From NCBI RefSeq assembly GCF_001613005.1, contig NZ_BDBN01000035.1:1-64000 (forward strand): a stretch of 64,000 nucleotides of DNA. The letters are read 5' to 3'. The first letter of the stretch is position 1. Each line of letters starts with the position of its first letter. Under the pieces are notes generated by a model. That model saw only the letters and a list, made by a program, of their open reading frames with translations. It ran no database searches and was not told the origin of the DNA. This document shows positions 18,879-27,646 of the stretch, in pieces. The position numbers and the translations under genes are program-made. The DNA comes from Nocardia nova NBRC 15556. Its GTDB lineage: Bacteria; Actinomycetota; Actinomycetes; Mycobacteriales; Mycobacteriaceae.

Positions 18879-19469
18879 TCACCGGGTGGCAGGCGCGAGC
18901 TTCCAGTGTTCGTGCAGGGCCGCGGCGATCTCGGGCAGCACGGTGACCGGGATACGCTGCTCACGCAGGATCCGGCGAATCTCGGCGACCTGTTCGCGCT
19001 TGCGGTGTTCGTAGGCGTTGGAGACCGGATGCCGCACCGGCGGAATGCTGAGCAGTACCAGTTCGTCGTGCGGTTCGTCGCCGCCGGTCAGATCCAGCGC
19101 GAGCGACCAGCGGGCGCGCTCGTCGAGGGCGAACCGCCCGGCCACCACCCGATCCCACTCCAGCCGCGATTCGGCCCACGGGGTGCGCCGGTAGATCGCG
19201 CGGTCGGTGAGAACGACGACATCGCGACCGAACAGCGCCACCAGCAGCGCGATACCCGCCACCGCGCCGGCCAGCAGTCCCGTGAAGATCCGGTTCACTC
19301 CGAACAGGGCCACCACGGCACCGCAGATCACCAGCACCGACAGCACGGCGAGCGCACTGTAGGTGAAGGTGCGGCGGCCGGTGACGACACCGGCCCGCAC
19401 CGCCCGGACCGGTCCGCGGGACCGCCGGGAGATGTCGGGTCCGGATACGGGCGGGACGTCGTCGCTCAT
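18879..19469 (-). CDS. Membrane protein with two transmembrane helices and a PH-like soluble tail
   Basis: A 196-residue protein. Two adjacent hydrophobic helices lie at about residues 36-58 and 62-82, followed by a soluble beta-rich region (VVVLTDRAIYRRTPW and on) that resembles bacterial PH-like domains. The last ~45 residues look helical. ATG 19469 has CGAGG upstream. The gene starts 31 bp after the encapsulin stop codon and is probably cotranscribed with it. No enzymatic motif is visible. Its place next to the shell gene may be functional or may be chance; I do not recognise an exact family. Confidence 0.7.
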   Translation of the reverse strand: MSDDVPPVSGPDISRRSRGPVRAVRAGVVTGRRTFTYSALAVLSVLVICGAVVALFGVNRIFTGLLAGAVAGIALLVALFGRDVVVLTDRAIYRRTPWAESRLEWDRVVAGRFALDERARWSLALDLTGGDEPHDELVLLSIPPVRHPVSNAYEHRKREQVAEIRRILREQRIPVTVLPEIAAALHEHWKLAPATR

Positions 19470-19500
19470 GGTGACACCTCGGAGTTCGCTCGCGTCGGAC

Positions 19501-20301
19501 TCAGCCGCGCAGCGGGACGGCGGCCTCGGCGGTGTAGACCAGGAAGGTCAGGCTTTCCTGGAAGTACAGCTGCACGCTCTCCGCGTCGTGGGACAGGTAG
19601 CCGATCGACAGGTCCTGACCCAGTTGCAGATCGAAGTCGCCGCCGCGGGTGGTGAGCACGAAGGCACCGTCGATGGCGGGCGCCCAGATGATCTCGCCCT
19701 CGGGGATCAGCCGCTCGATATGTGTGCGGATCGGATGGCCGTGGTCGGAGGTCTCGCTCACCGCGGTGTACAGATCGGCGCTCAGCAGCACCGAATACGG
19801 CCCGTCGACACCGGCGAGGCGCAACTTGCTCAGTGCCTGTGCGATGGCCTCCGGGATGAGTCGCGGATCGCTCGGCGCGGTGACAGGGGTGTTCGACACG
19901 GCCGCGCGGATGCCGGTGATACCGGCGGCGGGGTAGCCCTCGAAGACGGCGCGGTCCTCGGCGAACGCGATCTTGCGGGCGGCATCCTTGACCGGATCCA
20001 GATCCGCGTCCTGTGCGCCGCGCTCGACGTTGTCGAGTTCCTCGCGCGAGAGAGTGAACGGCACGCGCAGCTCGACCAGCGGCGCCACCACGCGCTGGCG
20101 AGCCTGGACGCCCTGATCGGGCGCGTCGATGAGGGTGGTGCGTCCCAATCCGACCGCGGAATAGTCGGTGCCGTGCGGGCCGGACAGATCCACCACCCGG
20201 CGACCGGCGATATGACGCCGGAAGGTGCGCGTCGCCTCCTCCTCGATGGCCGACCACGCCTCGGAGGTGATCGGCGCGAGTTCACGGTGCAGATTGTTCA
20301 T
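19501..20301 (-). CDS. Encapsulin shell protein (linocin/CFP29 family)
   Basis: A 266-residue HK97-fold shell protein, the usual length for family 1 encapsulins. The start MNNLHRELAPITSEAW and segments such as GRRVVDLSGPHG and EDRAVFEGY are characteristic. Copies self-assemble into an icosahedral protein compartment. The ATG overlaps the stop of the upstream peroxidase gene by four bases (ATGA), so the two are translationally coupled. The peroxidase carries the cargo-loading peptide, making this a classic encapsulin/DyP pair, as in Mycobacterium. Family assignment is firm; a role in oxidative stress is inferred from the cargo. Confidence 0.96.
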   Translation of the reverse strand: MNNLHRELAPITSEAWSAIEEEATRTFRRHIAGRRVVDLSGPHGTDYSAVGLGRTTLIDAPDQGVQARQRVVAPLVELRVPFTLSREELDNVERGAQDADLDPVKDAARKIAFAEDRAVFEGYPAAGITGIRAAVSNTPVTAPSDPRLIPEAIAQALSKLRLAGVDGPYSVLLSADLYTAVSETSDHGHPIRTHIERLIPEGEIIWAPAIDGAFVLTTRGGDFDLQLGQDLSIGYLSHDAESVQLYFQESLTFLVYTAEAAVPLRG

Positions 20302-21350
20302 TGAGGGATCCTTTTCAACGTGCCGATACCGAGGGAGCCGTCGCCGGAAGACGCGGCCGCGGGCAGCTCGGCGATTCCGGCTGCCTCGAGTTCCAGGTCC
20401 TGCTCCGAAGCCGCCTCCTGTGCGGGGGCGTCCGGAAGGTCGTCGAAGAAATCGTTGGCCGGGGTGAAGAACAGGGTGCCGGTGATCGCGGTGGAGAAAT
20501 CGAGAATGCGGTCGTAGGGCGCCTCGTCGCTGCCGAGGAACATGCGGACCAGCATCCGTTCGGTGACATCCGGGGTAGCGGCGTAAGCGATGTAGTACGT
20601 GCCGAATTCGCCCTCGCGGACACTGCCGAAGGGCATGTTGGCACGCAGGATCTGGCGCTCGGTGCCGTCCGGATCGATCAGGGTGTTCACCGCGACATGG
20701 GAATCCGCCGGCTTGTCCTCGTCGGACAGCTCCAGATCCTCGAGTTTGGTACGGCCGATGACGAGTTGCTGCTCCTCGACCGTCAGCGAACTCCACGCCT
20801 CCAGATCGTGCAGATATTTCTGGACGATGACATAACTACCGCCGGCGAACTCGGGATCCTCGTCGCCGATGAGTGCCGCGGCGACGGCGGCAGGACCCTC
20901 GGGATTCTCGGTGCCGTCGACGAAGCCGAGCAGATCACGCTGTTCGAAATAGCGAAACCCGGTCGTCTCGTCGATGATCGTGGCCGCACCCTTCAACCGG
21001 GAACCGATCAGCATCGCCAATTCGAAACAGGCGTCCGGCAATTCGCCCTTGATGTGAAACAGCAGATCGCCCGGCGTGGCCGGGGCCTGATGCTTCTCCC
21101 CGGCGTAGCCCGGAAATTCGTGCAACTGCGCGGGTTTCGGGCCGGCGAACAGCCGATCCCAGGCGGCGGAACCGATACTCGTCACACAGGACAGCCGCGT
21201 TTCCGGCACCCGGAACCCGATCGAGCGCCGCAGTCCCGCCAGATCCGCGAGAAGGTCGCGCACCACCGGCTCACCGCCCTCGTCGATCGTCGCGACGAGG
21301 AAGATCGCGGCGCGCGAAAGCGGATCGAGGATCGGCTGCGGCTCACCCAT
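20298..21350 (-). CDS. Dye-decolorising (DyP-type) heme peroxidase, encapsulin cargo
   Basis: A 350-residue DyP peroxidase. The distal GxxDG motif is GFVDGTENP; the proximal heme His is probably in DSHVAVNT; the distal Arg is in ILRANMPFG. A Pro/Glu-rich linker (after FFDDLPDAP) leads to the C-terminal tail DGSLGIGTLKRIPQ, a textbook encapsulin targeting peptide. The enzyme is therefore expected inside the shell encoded by the next gene, whose start overlaps this stop codon. ATG 21350 is chosen; a TTG two codons earlier is possible. No strong ribosome site is visible, so translation may rely on an upstream gene or a leaderless transcript. Confidence 0.95.
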   Translation of the reverse strand: MGEPQPILDPLSRAAIFLVATIDEGGEPVVRDLLADLAGLRRSIGFRVPETRLSCVTSIGSAAWDRLFAGPKPAQLHEFPGYAGEKHQAPATPGDLLFHIKGELPDACFELAMLIGSRLKGAATIIDETTGFRYFEQRDLLGFVDGTENPEGPAAVAAALIGDEDPEFAGGSYVIVQKYLHDLEAWSSLTVEEQQLVIGRTKLEDLELSDEDKPADSHVAVNTLIDPDGTERQILRANMPFGSVREGEFGTYYIAYAATPDVTERMLVRMFLGSDEAPYDRILDFSTAITGTLFFTPANDFFDDLPDAPAQEAASEQDLELEAAGIAELPAAASSGDGSLGIGTLKRIPQ

Positions 21351-21414
21351 GATCAACAGGGTACGGTGCCGGGCCGACAGCGCGTGCGGACGGCCCGACC
21401 TCGCGAGACCGGCC

Positions 21415-21741
21415 TCACTTCGCGACGGTCAGCAGGAATACCGCGTCGTCGATGGCCTTCACACTGTGCCGAGCCGAGGGAATGACGAGCAGATCGCCGG
21501 GCGAGCCCTTCCACTCGTTGGTGCCACAGATCAGAATCAGGGTTCCGGTCAGGACCTGCAGGGTGGCTTCGCCGTGAGTTTCGTGCTCGGCCAGGCTCTG
21601 GCCGGCGGTCAGCGCGATGAGGGTCTGGCGCAGGCTGTGGGTGTGGCCGCCGTAGAGGGTTTGCGAACTGCGTCCACTCGTGGCGGACGCGGCCAGCTTC
21701 AGCTGCTGGCGAGCCGCCGCCGTCAGCGATTTCTTGTCCAT
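21415..21741 (-). CDS. Small single-domain cupin protein
   Basis: A 108-residue beta-barrel protein of the cupin superfamily. Probable metal ligands are in AEHETHGEATLQVLTG and ARHSVKA. The ATG at 21741 has AGAGG 6 nt upstream. It ends 64 bp before the DyP peroxidase start on the same strand, so it may lead the encapsulin operon. It has no targeting peptide. The function is unknown; many such small cupins bind metal or act as sensors. Confidence 0.82.
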   Translation of the reverse strand: MDKKSLTAAARQQLKLAASATSGRSSQTLYGGHTHSLRQTLIALTAGQSLAEHETHGEATLQVLTGTLILICGTNEWKGSPGDLLVIPSARHSVKAIDDAVFLLTVAK

Positions 21742-21874
21742 GATCTGCCTCTCGCGGTTCAGCCGGGATCGGGGCTGTGGTCACAGGCTGGATATGGCTG
21801 AGTATGCCGGACCCACCTCGCGCGGTCGGCCGTTTCGCCGATGCGATTCGGGTTCGATACCTGCCGGGCGCGAT

Positions 21875-22381
21875 TCAGCCGGCGGTGGCGGGGGCGGTGT
21901 CGCGGGCGAAGCGCCGGATCCGGTAGCGCAGCCCCGACCGCGACTGCGACCAGGGCGCGTCCTCCACCTGCCAGTCGCCCTCGATCGCGGGTGCGTAGGC
22001 ATCGCCGGGGATATCGGCGTCGATTTCGGTGACCATCAGATCGGTCGCGTAATCCATTGCCTGCCGGTAGATTTCGCCGCCACCGATGATCCACACGGTC
22101 TCCGCGGCGGCCAGTGCGATGGCGCTCGCCACCGAATCGGCGCGTTCGGCGCCCGCTGCCGACCACTGCGATTGGCGCGTGATCACGATATTGCGCCGTC
22201 CGGGCAGCGGCCGGAAACGCGCGGGCAGCGAATCCCAGGTGCGCCGGCCCATCAGTACCGGATGATCGGCGGTGACCATTTTGAAATGCGCCACATCCTC
22301 GGGCACTCGCCACGGAATGGCGTTGTCCGCGCCGATCACGCCGGCCCGGGTCTGCGCCCAGATCAGCCCGATGCGGCTCAT
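21875..22381 (-). CDS. folA: Dihydrofolate reductase
   Basis: A 168-residue DHFR that reduces dihydrofolate to tetrahydrofolate with NADPH. Typical segments are GLIWAQTRAGVIGADNAIPW (N-terminal substrate loop), PVLMGRRTWDSLP, RRNIVITR and the nucleotide-binding VWIIGGGEIY. The start codon overlaps the thyA stop by four bases (ATGA), so it is translationally coupled to thymidylate synthase, which produces its substrate. The two form a standard operon. Confidence 0.97.
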   Translation of the reverse strand: MSRIGLIWAQTRAGVIGADNAIPWRVPEDVAHFKMVTADHPVLMGRRTWDSLPARFRPLPGRRNIVITRQSQWSAAGAERADSVASAIALAAAETVWIIGGGEIYRQAMDYATDLMVTEIDADIPGDAYAPAIEGDWQVEDAPWSQSRSGLRYRIRRFARDTAPATAG

Positions 22382-23190
22382 ACCGCCACCGGTGCCTTGA
22401 TCGCCGGATGATGGCGGTAGTCGAGCACTTCCACGTCGTCGAAGGTGTAGTCGAACAGGCTCGGCGCGGGCCGCAGATGCAACCGCGGGAACGGGTACGG
22501 CTCGCGGCTCAGCTGTTCGCGAACCTGCGTCAGATGGTTGTCGTAGATGTGGCAGTCGCCGCCGGTCCAGATGAAATCGCCGGGCTCCAATTCGGTCTGC
22601 TGCGCGACCATCTGGGTCAGCAGCGCGTAGCTCGCGATATTGAACGGCACCCCGAGAAAAAGGTCGGCGCTGCGCTGATACAGCTGGCAGGACAGTTTTC
22701 CGTCCGCGACGTGGAATTGGAAGAACGCGTGGCACGGGGCCAGCGCCATCTTGTCCAGATCCGCCACGTTCCACGCCGAGACGATGATCCGCCGGGAATC
22801 GGGATCGGTGCGCAGCGTCTGCAGAACCTGCGCTATCTGGTCGATGTGGGTGCCGTCCGGAGTGGGCCAGCTGCGCCACTGAACCCCGTAGACCGGCCCG
22901 AGTTCACCGTGCGCGTCGGCCCATTCGTCCCAGATCGTGACACCGTGCTCGTGCAGCCAGCGGACATTGGAATCGCCGCGCAGGAACCACAGCAATTCGT
23001 AGACGATCGATTTCAGATGCACCTTTTTCGTGGTGATCAGCGGGAAGCCGGCGGAGAGGTCGTAGCGCAGCTGATGTCCGAAAATCGAACGCGTACCCGT
23101 CCCGGTGCGGTCGGATTTCGGCGTACCGCGCTCGAGTACCAGCCGCAGCAGATCCTCGTACTGGGTGTCGTTTCCGGGCGCGCCGTCCAT
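22378..23190 (-). CDS. thyA: Thymidylate synthase
   Basis: A 270-residue ThyA that methylates dUMP to dTMP using methylene-tetrahydrofolate. The nucleophile is Cys153 in LAPCHAFFQF; the phosphate-binding Arg region is DRTGTGTRS; RRIIVSAWNV and FNIASYALLT are family signatures. It is the first gene of the thyA-folA operon. A TAGGCT box lies 7 nt before the ATG, so the transcript is probably leaderless. The gene is divergent from cobF with 70 bp between them. Confidence 0.98.
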   Translation of the reverse strand: MDGAPGNDTQYEDLLRLVLERGTPKSDRTGTGTRSIFGHQLRYDLSAGFPLITTKKVHLKSIVYELLWFLRGDSNVRWLHEHGVTIWDEWADAHGELGPVYGVQWRSWPTPDGTHIDQIAQVLQTLRTDPDSRRIIVSAWNVADLDKMALAPCHAFFQFHVADGKLSCQLYQRSADLFLGVPFNIASYALLTQMVAQQTELEPGDFIWTGGDCHIYDNHLTQVREQLSREPYPFPRLHLRPAPSLFDYTFDDVEVLDYRHHPAIKAPVAV

Positions 23191-23197
23191 ATCCGCA

Positions 23198-23203
23198 AGC
23201 CTA
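23198..23203 (-). promoter_or_regulatory. -10 box TAGGCT of thyA-folA
   Basis: Read on the minus strand, TAGGCT ends 7 nt before the thyA ATG at 23190, with no ribosome site between. This is the layout of a leaderless actinobacterial transcript. Confidence 0.55.
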
Positions 23204-23246
23204 GCCTTCGGGCGACCACCGCCTCATCGCGTGGTGGTCCGCTGGC

Positions 23247-23252
23247 TAGCCT
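23247..23252 (+). promoter_or_regulatory. -10 box TAGCCT of cobF
   Basis: TAGCCT lies 8 nt before the GTG start at 23261, again consistent with a leaderless transcript. It is 43 bp from the thyA -10 box on the other strand, so the two promoters sit back to back. Confidence 0.5.
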
Positions 23253-23260
23253 GGGGCACC

Positions 23261-24013
23261 GTGCGCATGCTCTATGTGATCGGAATCGGCGCCGGGGATC
23301 CCCGGCAGGTGACCGTGCAGGCGGTCGAGGCGATTCGGCAGGTCGACACGTTCTTCGTCATCGGCAAGGGGGAGACCAAGCGGGAACTGACCGAGGTCCG
23401 CGCCGCGATCCTCGCCGCACACGCCGATCCGGAACATCGCGTGGTGGCCATCGCCGATCCGCCGCGCGAACGCACGGTCTCCGGCTCCGACGACTATCGC
23501 GAGGTGGTCGAGGACTGGCATCGCCGCCGTGCCGAACTGCTGGCCGAGGCGTTCGATGCCACCGAGGGGGTCGGCGGCATTCTGGTCTGGGGCGATCCCT
23601 CGCTCTACGACAGCACCCTGCGGATGGTGCAGCGAGTGCTGGACGCGGGAACGCGATTCGAGTACGAGGTGATCCCGGGCGTCACCAGTGCCCAGGCCCT
23701 GGCGGCGGCCCACCGCATCGTGCTGCACGAGATCGGCGAACCGGTGCACATCACCACCGGTCGCCGCGTGCGCGCCGAGGGCGTGGCGGCGGACGGGCCG
23801 ACACTGGTGATGCTCGACGGCGAGTGTTCGTTCACGCAGGTGCCGGGCGACGATCTGCACATCTGGTGGGGCGCCTACCTGGGGATGCCGGACGAGACGT
23901 TGATCGAGGGGCCGCTGCGCGCGGTGGAGGATCGAATCGTGCGGCGCCGCAACGAACTTCGGGAGGCGAAGGGGTGGGTCATGGACATATACCTTTTGCG
24001 CAGAATCGGTTAG
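23261..24013 (+). CDS. cobF: Precorrin-6A synthase (deacetylating)
   Basis: A 250-residue SAM-dependent tetrapyrrole methylase, the usual CobF length. The N-terminal SAM loop is YVIGIGAGDP, and VIPGVTSAQALAAAHRI and GRRVRAEG are CobF-like. In aerobic cobalamin synthesis CobF methylates C-1 of precorrin-5 and releases acetate. GTG 23261 is preferred for its -10 box; ATG 23267 is the alternative. No other cob gene is in the window, so cobF stands alone here. Confidence 0.93.
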   Translation: MRMLYVIGIGAGDPRQVTVQAVEAIRQVDTFFVIGKGETKRELTEVRAAILAAHADPEHRVVAIADPPRERTVSGSDDYREVVEDWHRRRAELLAEAFDATEGVGGILVWGDPSLYDSTLRMVQRVLDAGTRFEYEVIPGVTSAQALAAAHRIVLHEIGEPVHITTGRRVRAEGVAADGPTLVMLDGECSFTQVPGDDLHIWWGAYLGMPDETLIEGPLRAVEDRIVRRRNELREAKGWVMDIYLLRRIG

Positions 24014-24144
24014 CCGCCCCGCGTTCCGCGGACATGTCCGAAATAGCTCCAAAATTGCTGTGGAATAAATCGATACGAATGTGATCCACACCACCGGCCG
24101 GTTCGAATCACTGTCAATCGATCGGAATCCGACTGGAGGTTTTC

Positions 24145-25107
24145 ATGGCAGGGCAGCATTCGGCGGCATCGGGACAGTGGTGCCGGCGCGTTGGTTCCTC
24201 ACTCGTCCTCGGCGCGTTGCCACTGACCGTGGCACTGTGGCAGACGGGCGTGGCAGGGGCGGCCGCGCCGACCACCGATTCGGGTGTGGCACCGGCCGCG
24301 GGGATGCTGCCGGACGCCGGAACCGTCGCCGCCGGCGTGTCGAACGCGGCGGATGCGGTGGCACGCGCGGTCGCGCAGACCAACCCCTGGCAGTTCCAGC
24401 CGAGCGCGGCGACCGACCCGGCCGTGCCGCCGTTCGCCGCGCCGATCGCGGATCCGGAACCGAATGCCGCCACCGCCGACGCCACCGCGCCGGCCGCCGC
24501 ACCCGCCCCCGGCTCCATCTCGTCGAACCGTAACGCCGCGAACAGCACTCGGGCGGTGCCCGATCTCACCGCCCCGGCGATGGTGAATCCGGGCGCACTG
24601 CATCTGCCCGATCTCGCCCATCCGGCGCCGCCGGTGGCGCCGATCAAGGCGCCCGAAGGCACCATCCGGATCGGTTCGGTCGTGACGCCGCGGCCCGACT
24701 TCATCGATCCGCAGCTGACCGGGCAGATCAACGATTCCGCCGCGCAGGCCGAAGCCGGGCTGGCGCAGACCATGGACTCCGCCGGATTCGAGCCGTCGCG
24801 TTCGGATCGCATCGCCGCGGACACCCTCGGCGGCGCGGTGATCGGGTCCAGTGTGGGCAATATCGTCAGCAGCCCCATCGCGAGCACCAGCGCGATGGTC
24901 GGCGCGGTCGCCGGTCTGATCGCCGGGATCCCATTCCTGCCGGCGGGCCTGGTCGTCATGCCGGTCGTCGGCGCCGCCATCGGTTACGCGGTGATCGCGG
25001 CGCCGGCCGCTGCCGCGGGTGCCGCGATCGGCGCCGGAGTGGGCGCGATCGAGGGTGCGGTCGCCCCCGGTGTGGCCACGCCGCAGCAGGGGCCCGCCCA
25101 GATGTGA
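24145..25107 (+). CDS. Secreted Ala/Pro-rich protein with C-terminal glycine-zipper hydrophobic region
   Basis: A 320-residue protein. The N-terminus (MAGQHSAASGQWCRRVGSSL, then a hydrophobic stretch ending AGAAAP) is a clear Sec signal peptide. Residues ~40-190 are Ala/Pro-rich and probably disordered. Residues ~230-315 are strongly hydrophobic and full of small residues (GGAVIGSSVGNIV, GAVAGLIAGIP, AAAAGAAIGAGVGAIEGAV), a glycine-zipper pattern that suggests insertion or packing in a membrane or envelope. GGAGG stands 5 nt before the ATG. Similar proteins are common in nocardiae; I know no function. Confidence 0.8.
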   Translation: MAGQHSAASGQWCRRVGSSLVLGALPLTVALWQTGVAGAAAPTTDSGVAPAAGMLPDAGTVAAGVSNAADAVARAVAQTNPWQFQPSAATDPAVPPFAAPIADPEPNAATADATAPAAAPAPGSISSNRNAANSTRAVPDLTAPAMVNPGALHLPDLAHPAPPVAPIKAPEGTIRIGSVVTPRPDFIDPQLTGQINDSAAQAEAGLAQTMDSAGFEPSRSDRIAADTLGGAVIGSSVGNIVSSPIASTSAMVGAVAGLIAGIPFLPAGLVVMPVVGAAIGYAVIAAPAAAAGAAIGAGVGAIEGAVAPGVATPQQGPAQM

Positions 25108-25152
25108 CGCGAGTCGCGTGCCGCGGTGATCGAATCGTGTGCCGCGAGGCCG

Positions 25153-25185
25153 ACGGCCGCGTTCTCCCGGTGGGAACGCGGCCGT
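25153..25185 (+). terminator. Strong GC-rich hairpin after the secreted-protein gene
   Basis: acggccgcgttc (25153-25164) and gaacgcggccgt (25174-25185) form a perfect 12-bp stem with a 9-nt loop. There is no T-run after it, as is common for terminators in high-GC actinobacteria. It lies 45 bp beyond the stop codon at 25107. Confidence 0.65.
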
Positions 25186-25244
25186 TCGCATCGGCCGGGT
25201 CTCCGCTCGCCGTGTGAAAGCGGCCGGTTGTCGGTGGACGCCGG

Positions 25245-25250
25245 TAGGCT
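25245..25250 (+). promoter_or_regulatory. -10 box TAGGCT of the Fpg/Nei gene
   Basis: TAGGCT ends 6 nt before the ATG at 25257. No ribosome site is present, so the message is probably leaderless. Confidence 0.55.
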
Positions 25251-25256
25251 GCGGGA

Positions 25257-26123
25257 ATGCCCGAGTTGCCGGAGATCATGGCGCTCGAACAGTTTCTGGT
25301 CGAGCATGCCGTAGGCGCGGTTGTCGGGCGGGTCGACGTCGCGGCGCTGAGTGTGCTGAAAACGTTCGATCCGCCGGTGACCGCGCTGTCGGGACGCGAC
25401 GTCACCGGTGCCGGGCACTGGGGTAAACATCTGGGCCTCGACTGCGACGGCCTGTGGTTGATCACGCATCTGTCCCGCGGCGGCTGGCTGCGCTGGATCG
25501 ACGAACCGGGCGCCGCGCCGCCGAAACCGGGTAAAGGCCCGCTCGCGCTCCGGGTCCACTTCTTCACCCGCGAGGGCGCGACACCCGCCTTCGATCTCAC
25601 CGAGGCGGGCACCAAGAAGCGGCTCGCGGTCTGGATCACCGAGGATCCGCAGTCGGTGCCGGGCATCGCCCGACTGGGCCCCGACGCGCTCGAGATCTCC
25701 GAGGACGGCTTCGCCGAACTCCTCGCCGGCACCTCGCAACGGTTGAAGACCGTGCTGGCCGATCAAACCGTGCTGGCCGGCATCGGCAACGCCTACTCCG
25801 ACGAGATCCTGCACGCCGCCCGGCTCTCGCCCTTCGCCACCGCGTCCACGCTCGGCGCGGACAAGGTCGCCGAGTTGTACCGGGCCATGCGCGAAATCCT
25901 CACCGACGCGATCACCCGCTCCGTCGGCCAGGACGCGGCCCGGCTCAAGGGAGAGAAGCGCTCCGGCATGCAGGTGCACGCGCGGACCGGACTGCCGTGC
26001 CCGGTCTGCGGTGACACCGTGCGGGAAGTCGCCTACGCCGACAAATCGTTCCAGTACTGCCCGACCTGTCAGACCGGCGGCAAGATCCTCGCCGACCGGC
26101 GCATGTCCCGGCTGCTGAAGTAG
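25257..26123 (+). CDS. Fpg/Nei-family DNA glycosylase/AP lyase
   Basis: A 288-residue base-excision repair enzyme. It begins MPELPEI; after Met removal Pro1 is the Schiff-base nucleophile and Glu2 the catalytic acid. The helix-two-turn-helix is GIGNAYSDEIL, and the C-terminus holds a zinc finger (CPVC ... CPTC). These parts together define the family. The sequence looks closer to the actinobacterial Nei-like branch than to MutM, but I cannot fix lesion preference. It is convergent with the carboxylesterase gene, with one base between their stop codons. Confidence 0.93.
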   Translation: MPELPEIMALEQFLVEHAVGAVVGRVDVAALSVLKTFDPPVTALSGRDVTGAGHWGKHLGLDCDGLWLITHLSRGGWLRWIDEPGAAPPKPGKGPLALRVHFFTREGATPAFDLTEAGTKKRLAVWITEDPQSVPGIARLGPDALEISEDGFAELLAGTSQRLKTVLADQTVLAGIGNAYSDEILHAARLSPFATASTLGADKVAELYRAMREILTDAITRSVGQDAARLKGEKRSGMQVHARTGLPCPVCGDTVREVAYADKSFQYCPTCQTGGKILADRRMSRLLK

Positions 26124-26124
26124 G

Positions 26125-27630
26125 TCAGACCGGCGCGGGAACCCGGACTCCTTGCCAGGCAAGGCGTTTCGCACGATCCGGATCGACCTCCACCCGAGCC
26201 GGGCTGTCGATGATGCGGGTGCTGCGGCGCTGCTCGGTGTACTGCGGCCAGGACGGCAGCGGCTCGCCCTTGCGGGCGAACGAGAGCCAGTTGTCCTGGA
26301 ATTCGCGCTGCACCGCGAGGAAGTCCCGATAGCCGCCGGCCGCGGTGAGCCCGCGCCCGATGGGGCTGTCCACCCCGCCGAACACCGGGATCAGATCGAG
26401 GGCGTGGGTGGCGCCGAAACCGGCCAGCTGGACCGCGCGCGGTGCGTAGTCGAGCCGATAGGCGTAGGTCGGGGCGTGGCGGCTGTGGCCCTCGAGCACC
26501 TCCACGGTGGGCCGCCAGAAGACGAAGTCGCCGCCCATGCGCACGGCGGCCCGACGCGACGGATACCCGGGATAGGCTGCCACGACCCGCTTTTCGAGGT
26601 CGGCGTCGCCGCATCGCGACAGCGCCACGTGCAGTTGTTCGGCGGTGGTGGGCAGGGAGCGATCGAAGCGTTTGAACAGGGTCGCCTCGTGGCGGTTGGT
26701 GCCGATGATCAGCGGGACGGCGTGAGCGCGCCCGGCGGCGATGGCGTCGATCGGATCCATCGGCAGGAAGTCGCCGTCGACGACCGGGGCGGCGGGGAAA
26801 CTGCCCGGCTGCCGCCACAGCACATCGCCGATCGCGCGATCGGCGGCCTTGCGGATGTCGTTCGAGCCGGCGGTGCTCAGCGCCTCGGCCGCCTGTTCCG
26901 GCGTGGCGCCGAGGTTGTCGACGCAGCGCCGGGCGAAGATCCGCGCCGCCTCGGCCGTCAGCGACCAGTCCGCCGGCGCGCTCTGCGCGATGCCGCGGTG
27001 GAACAGCCCGGCCGCGGCCGGGGTGGCGAGCAGGCTGACCACCGCATGCGCGCCGGCCGATTCGCCGAAGATGGTGACATTGTTCGGATCGCCGCCGAAG
27101 GCCGCGATATTGCGCTGCACCCACCGCAGCGCCGCCACCTGGTCGCGCAGACCCAGATTCGATTCGAACGGCCTTGTCTCCGTGGAGAATTCACCGAAGT
27201 CGACGTAGCCGAATGCGCCCAGCCGATAGTTGAACGATACGACGATCACATCGCCGCGCAACGCCAGCCGGGCGCCGGAGTACAACCGCAGCGCCGAGGT
27301 GCCCAGCACGTAACCGCCACCGTGGATGAACACCATGACCGGCCGGGGTGTGGCGGCCGGTTCCGCGGGCGCGGTCACATTCAGGGTCAGGCAGTCTTCA
27401 CTCGTCGGCTGCGGGCCGCGTGGTCCGATCCGGGCGCCGTCCCGCTGCTGCATCGCGGCGAATCCGTATTCGGTGGCCAAGCGCACCCCGGACCAGCTCT
27501 CGACGGGCTGCGGCGCGCGGAAACGAAGATCGCCGACCGGCGGCGCGGCGAAGGGAATCGAACGCCACTGCACGATGCGACGACGCCTGAGACCGCGGAC
27601 AACGCCGTCGGCGGTCGTGATGTCAACCAT
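26125..27630 (-). CDS. Type-B carboxylesterase/lipase
   Basis: A 501-residue alpha/beta-hydrolase of the carboxylesterase B family. The oxyanion hole is FIHGGGYV; the nucleophile is Ser191 in FGESAGAH; SEDCLTLNV is the family signature; the catalytic His is probably in THALDL. No signal peptide is visible, so it is likely cytoplasmic. A TAGCAT box 6 nt upstream of ATG 27630 points to its own leaderless promoter inside the end of the upstream small gene, although the two could also be cotranscribed (16 bp apart). Confidence 0.93.
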   Translation of the reverse strand: MVDITTADGVVRGLRRRRIVQWRSIPFAAPPVGDLRFRAPQPVESWSGVRLATEYGFAAMQQRDGARIGPRGPQPTSEDCLTLNVTAPAEPAATPRPVMVFIHGGGYVLGTSALRLYSGARLALRGDVIVVSFNYRLGAFGYVDFGEFSTETRPFESNLGLRDQVAALRWVQRNIAAFGGDPNNVTIFGESAGAHAVVSLLATPAAAGLFHRGIAQSAPADWSLTAEAARIFARRCVDNLGATPEQAAEALSTAGSNDIRKAADRAIGDVLWRQPGSFPAAPVVDGDFLPMDPIDAIAAGRAHAVPLIIGTNRHEATLFKRFDRSLPTTAEQLHVALSRCGDADLEKRVVAAYPGYPSRRAAVRMGGDFVFWRPTVEVLEGHSRHAPTYAYRLDYAPRAVQLAGFGATHALDLIPVFGGVDSPIGRGLTAAGGYRDFLAVQREFQDNWLSFARKGEPLPSWPQYTEQRRSTRIIDSPARVEVDPDRAKRLAWQGVRVPAPV

Positions 27631-27636
27631 TACCCG

Positions 27637-27642
27637 ATGCTA
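27637..27642 (-). promoter_or_regulatory. -10 box TAGCAT of the carboxylesterase gene
   Basis: On the minus strand TAGCAT ends 6 nt before the ATG at 27630. It falls between the esterase start and the stop of the preceding small gene, with no ribosome-binding site between. Confidence 0.45.
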
Positions 27643-27646
27643 ACCG

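Noticed and set aside
21875..22381. Folate enzyme DHFR as extra encapsulin cargo
   Set aside because: Folate-pathway cargo has been reported for the mycobacterial shell, but this DHFR ends FARDTAPATAG and has no targeting peptide. Proximity alone is not enough.
24029..24040. CGGACATGTCCG palindrome after cobF
   Set aside because: It is a perfect 12-bp palindrome, but there is no loop for a terminator and no regulator gene nearby to link it to. I count it as possible chance.
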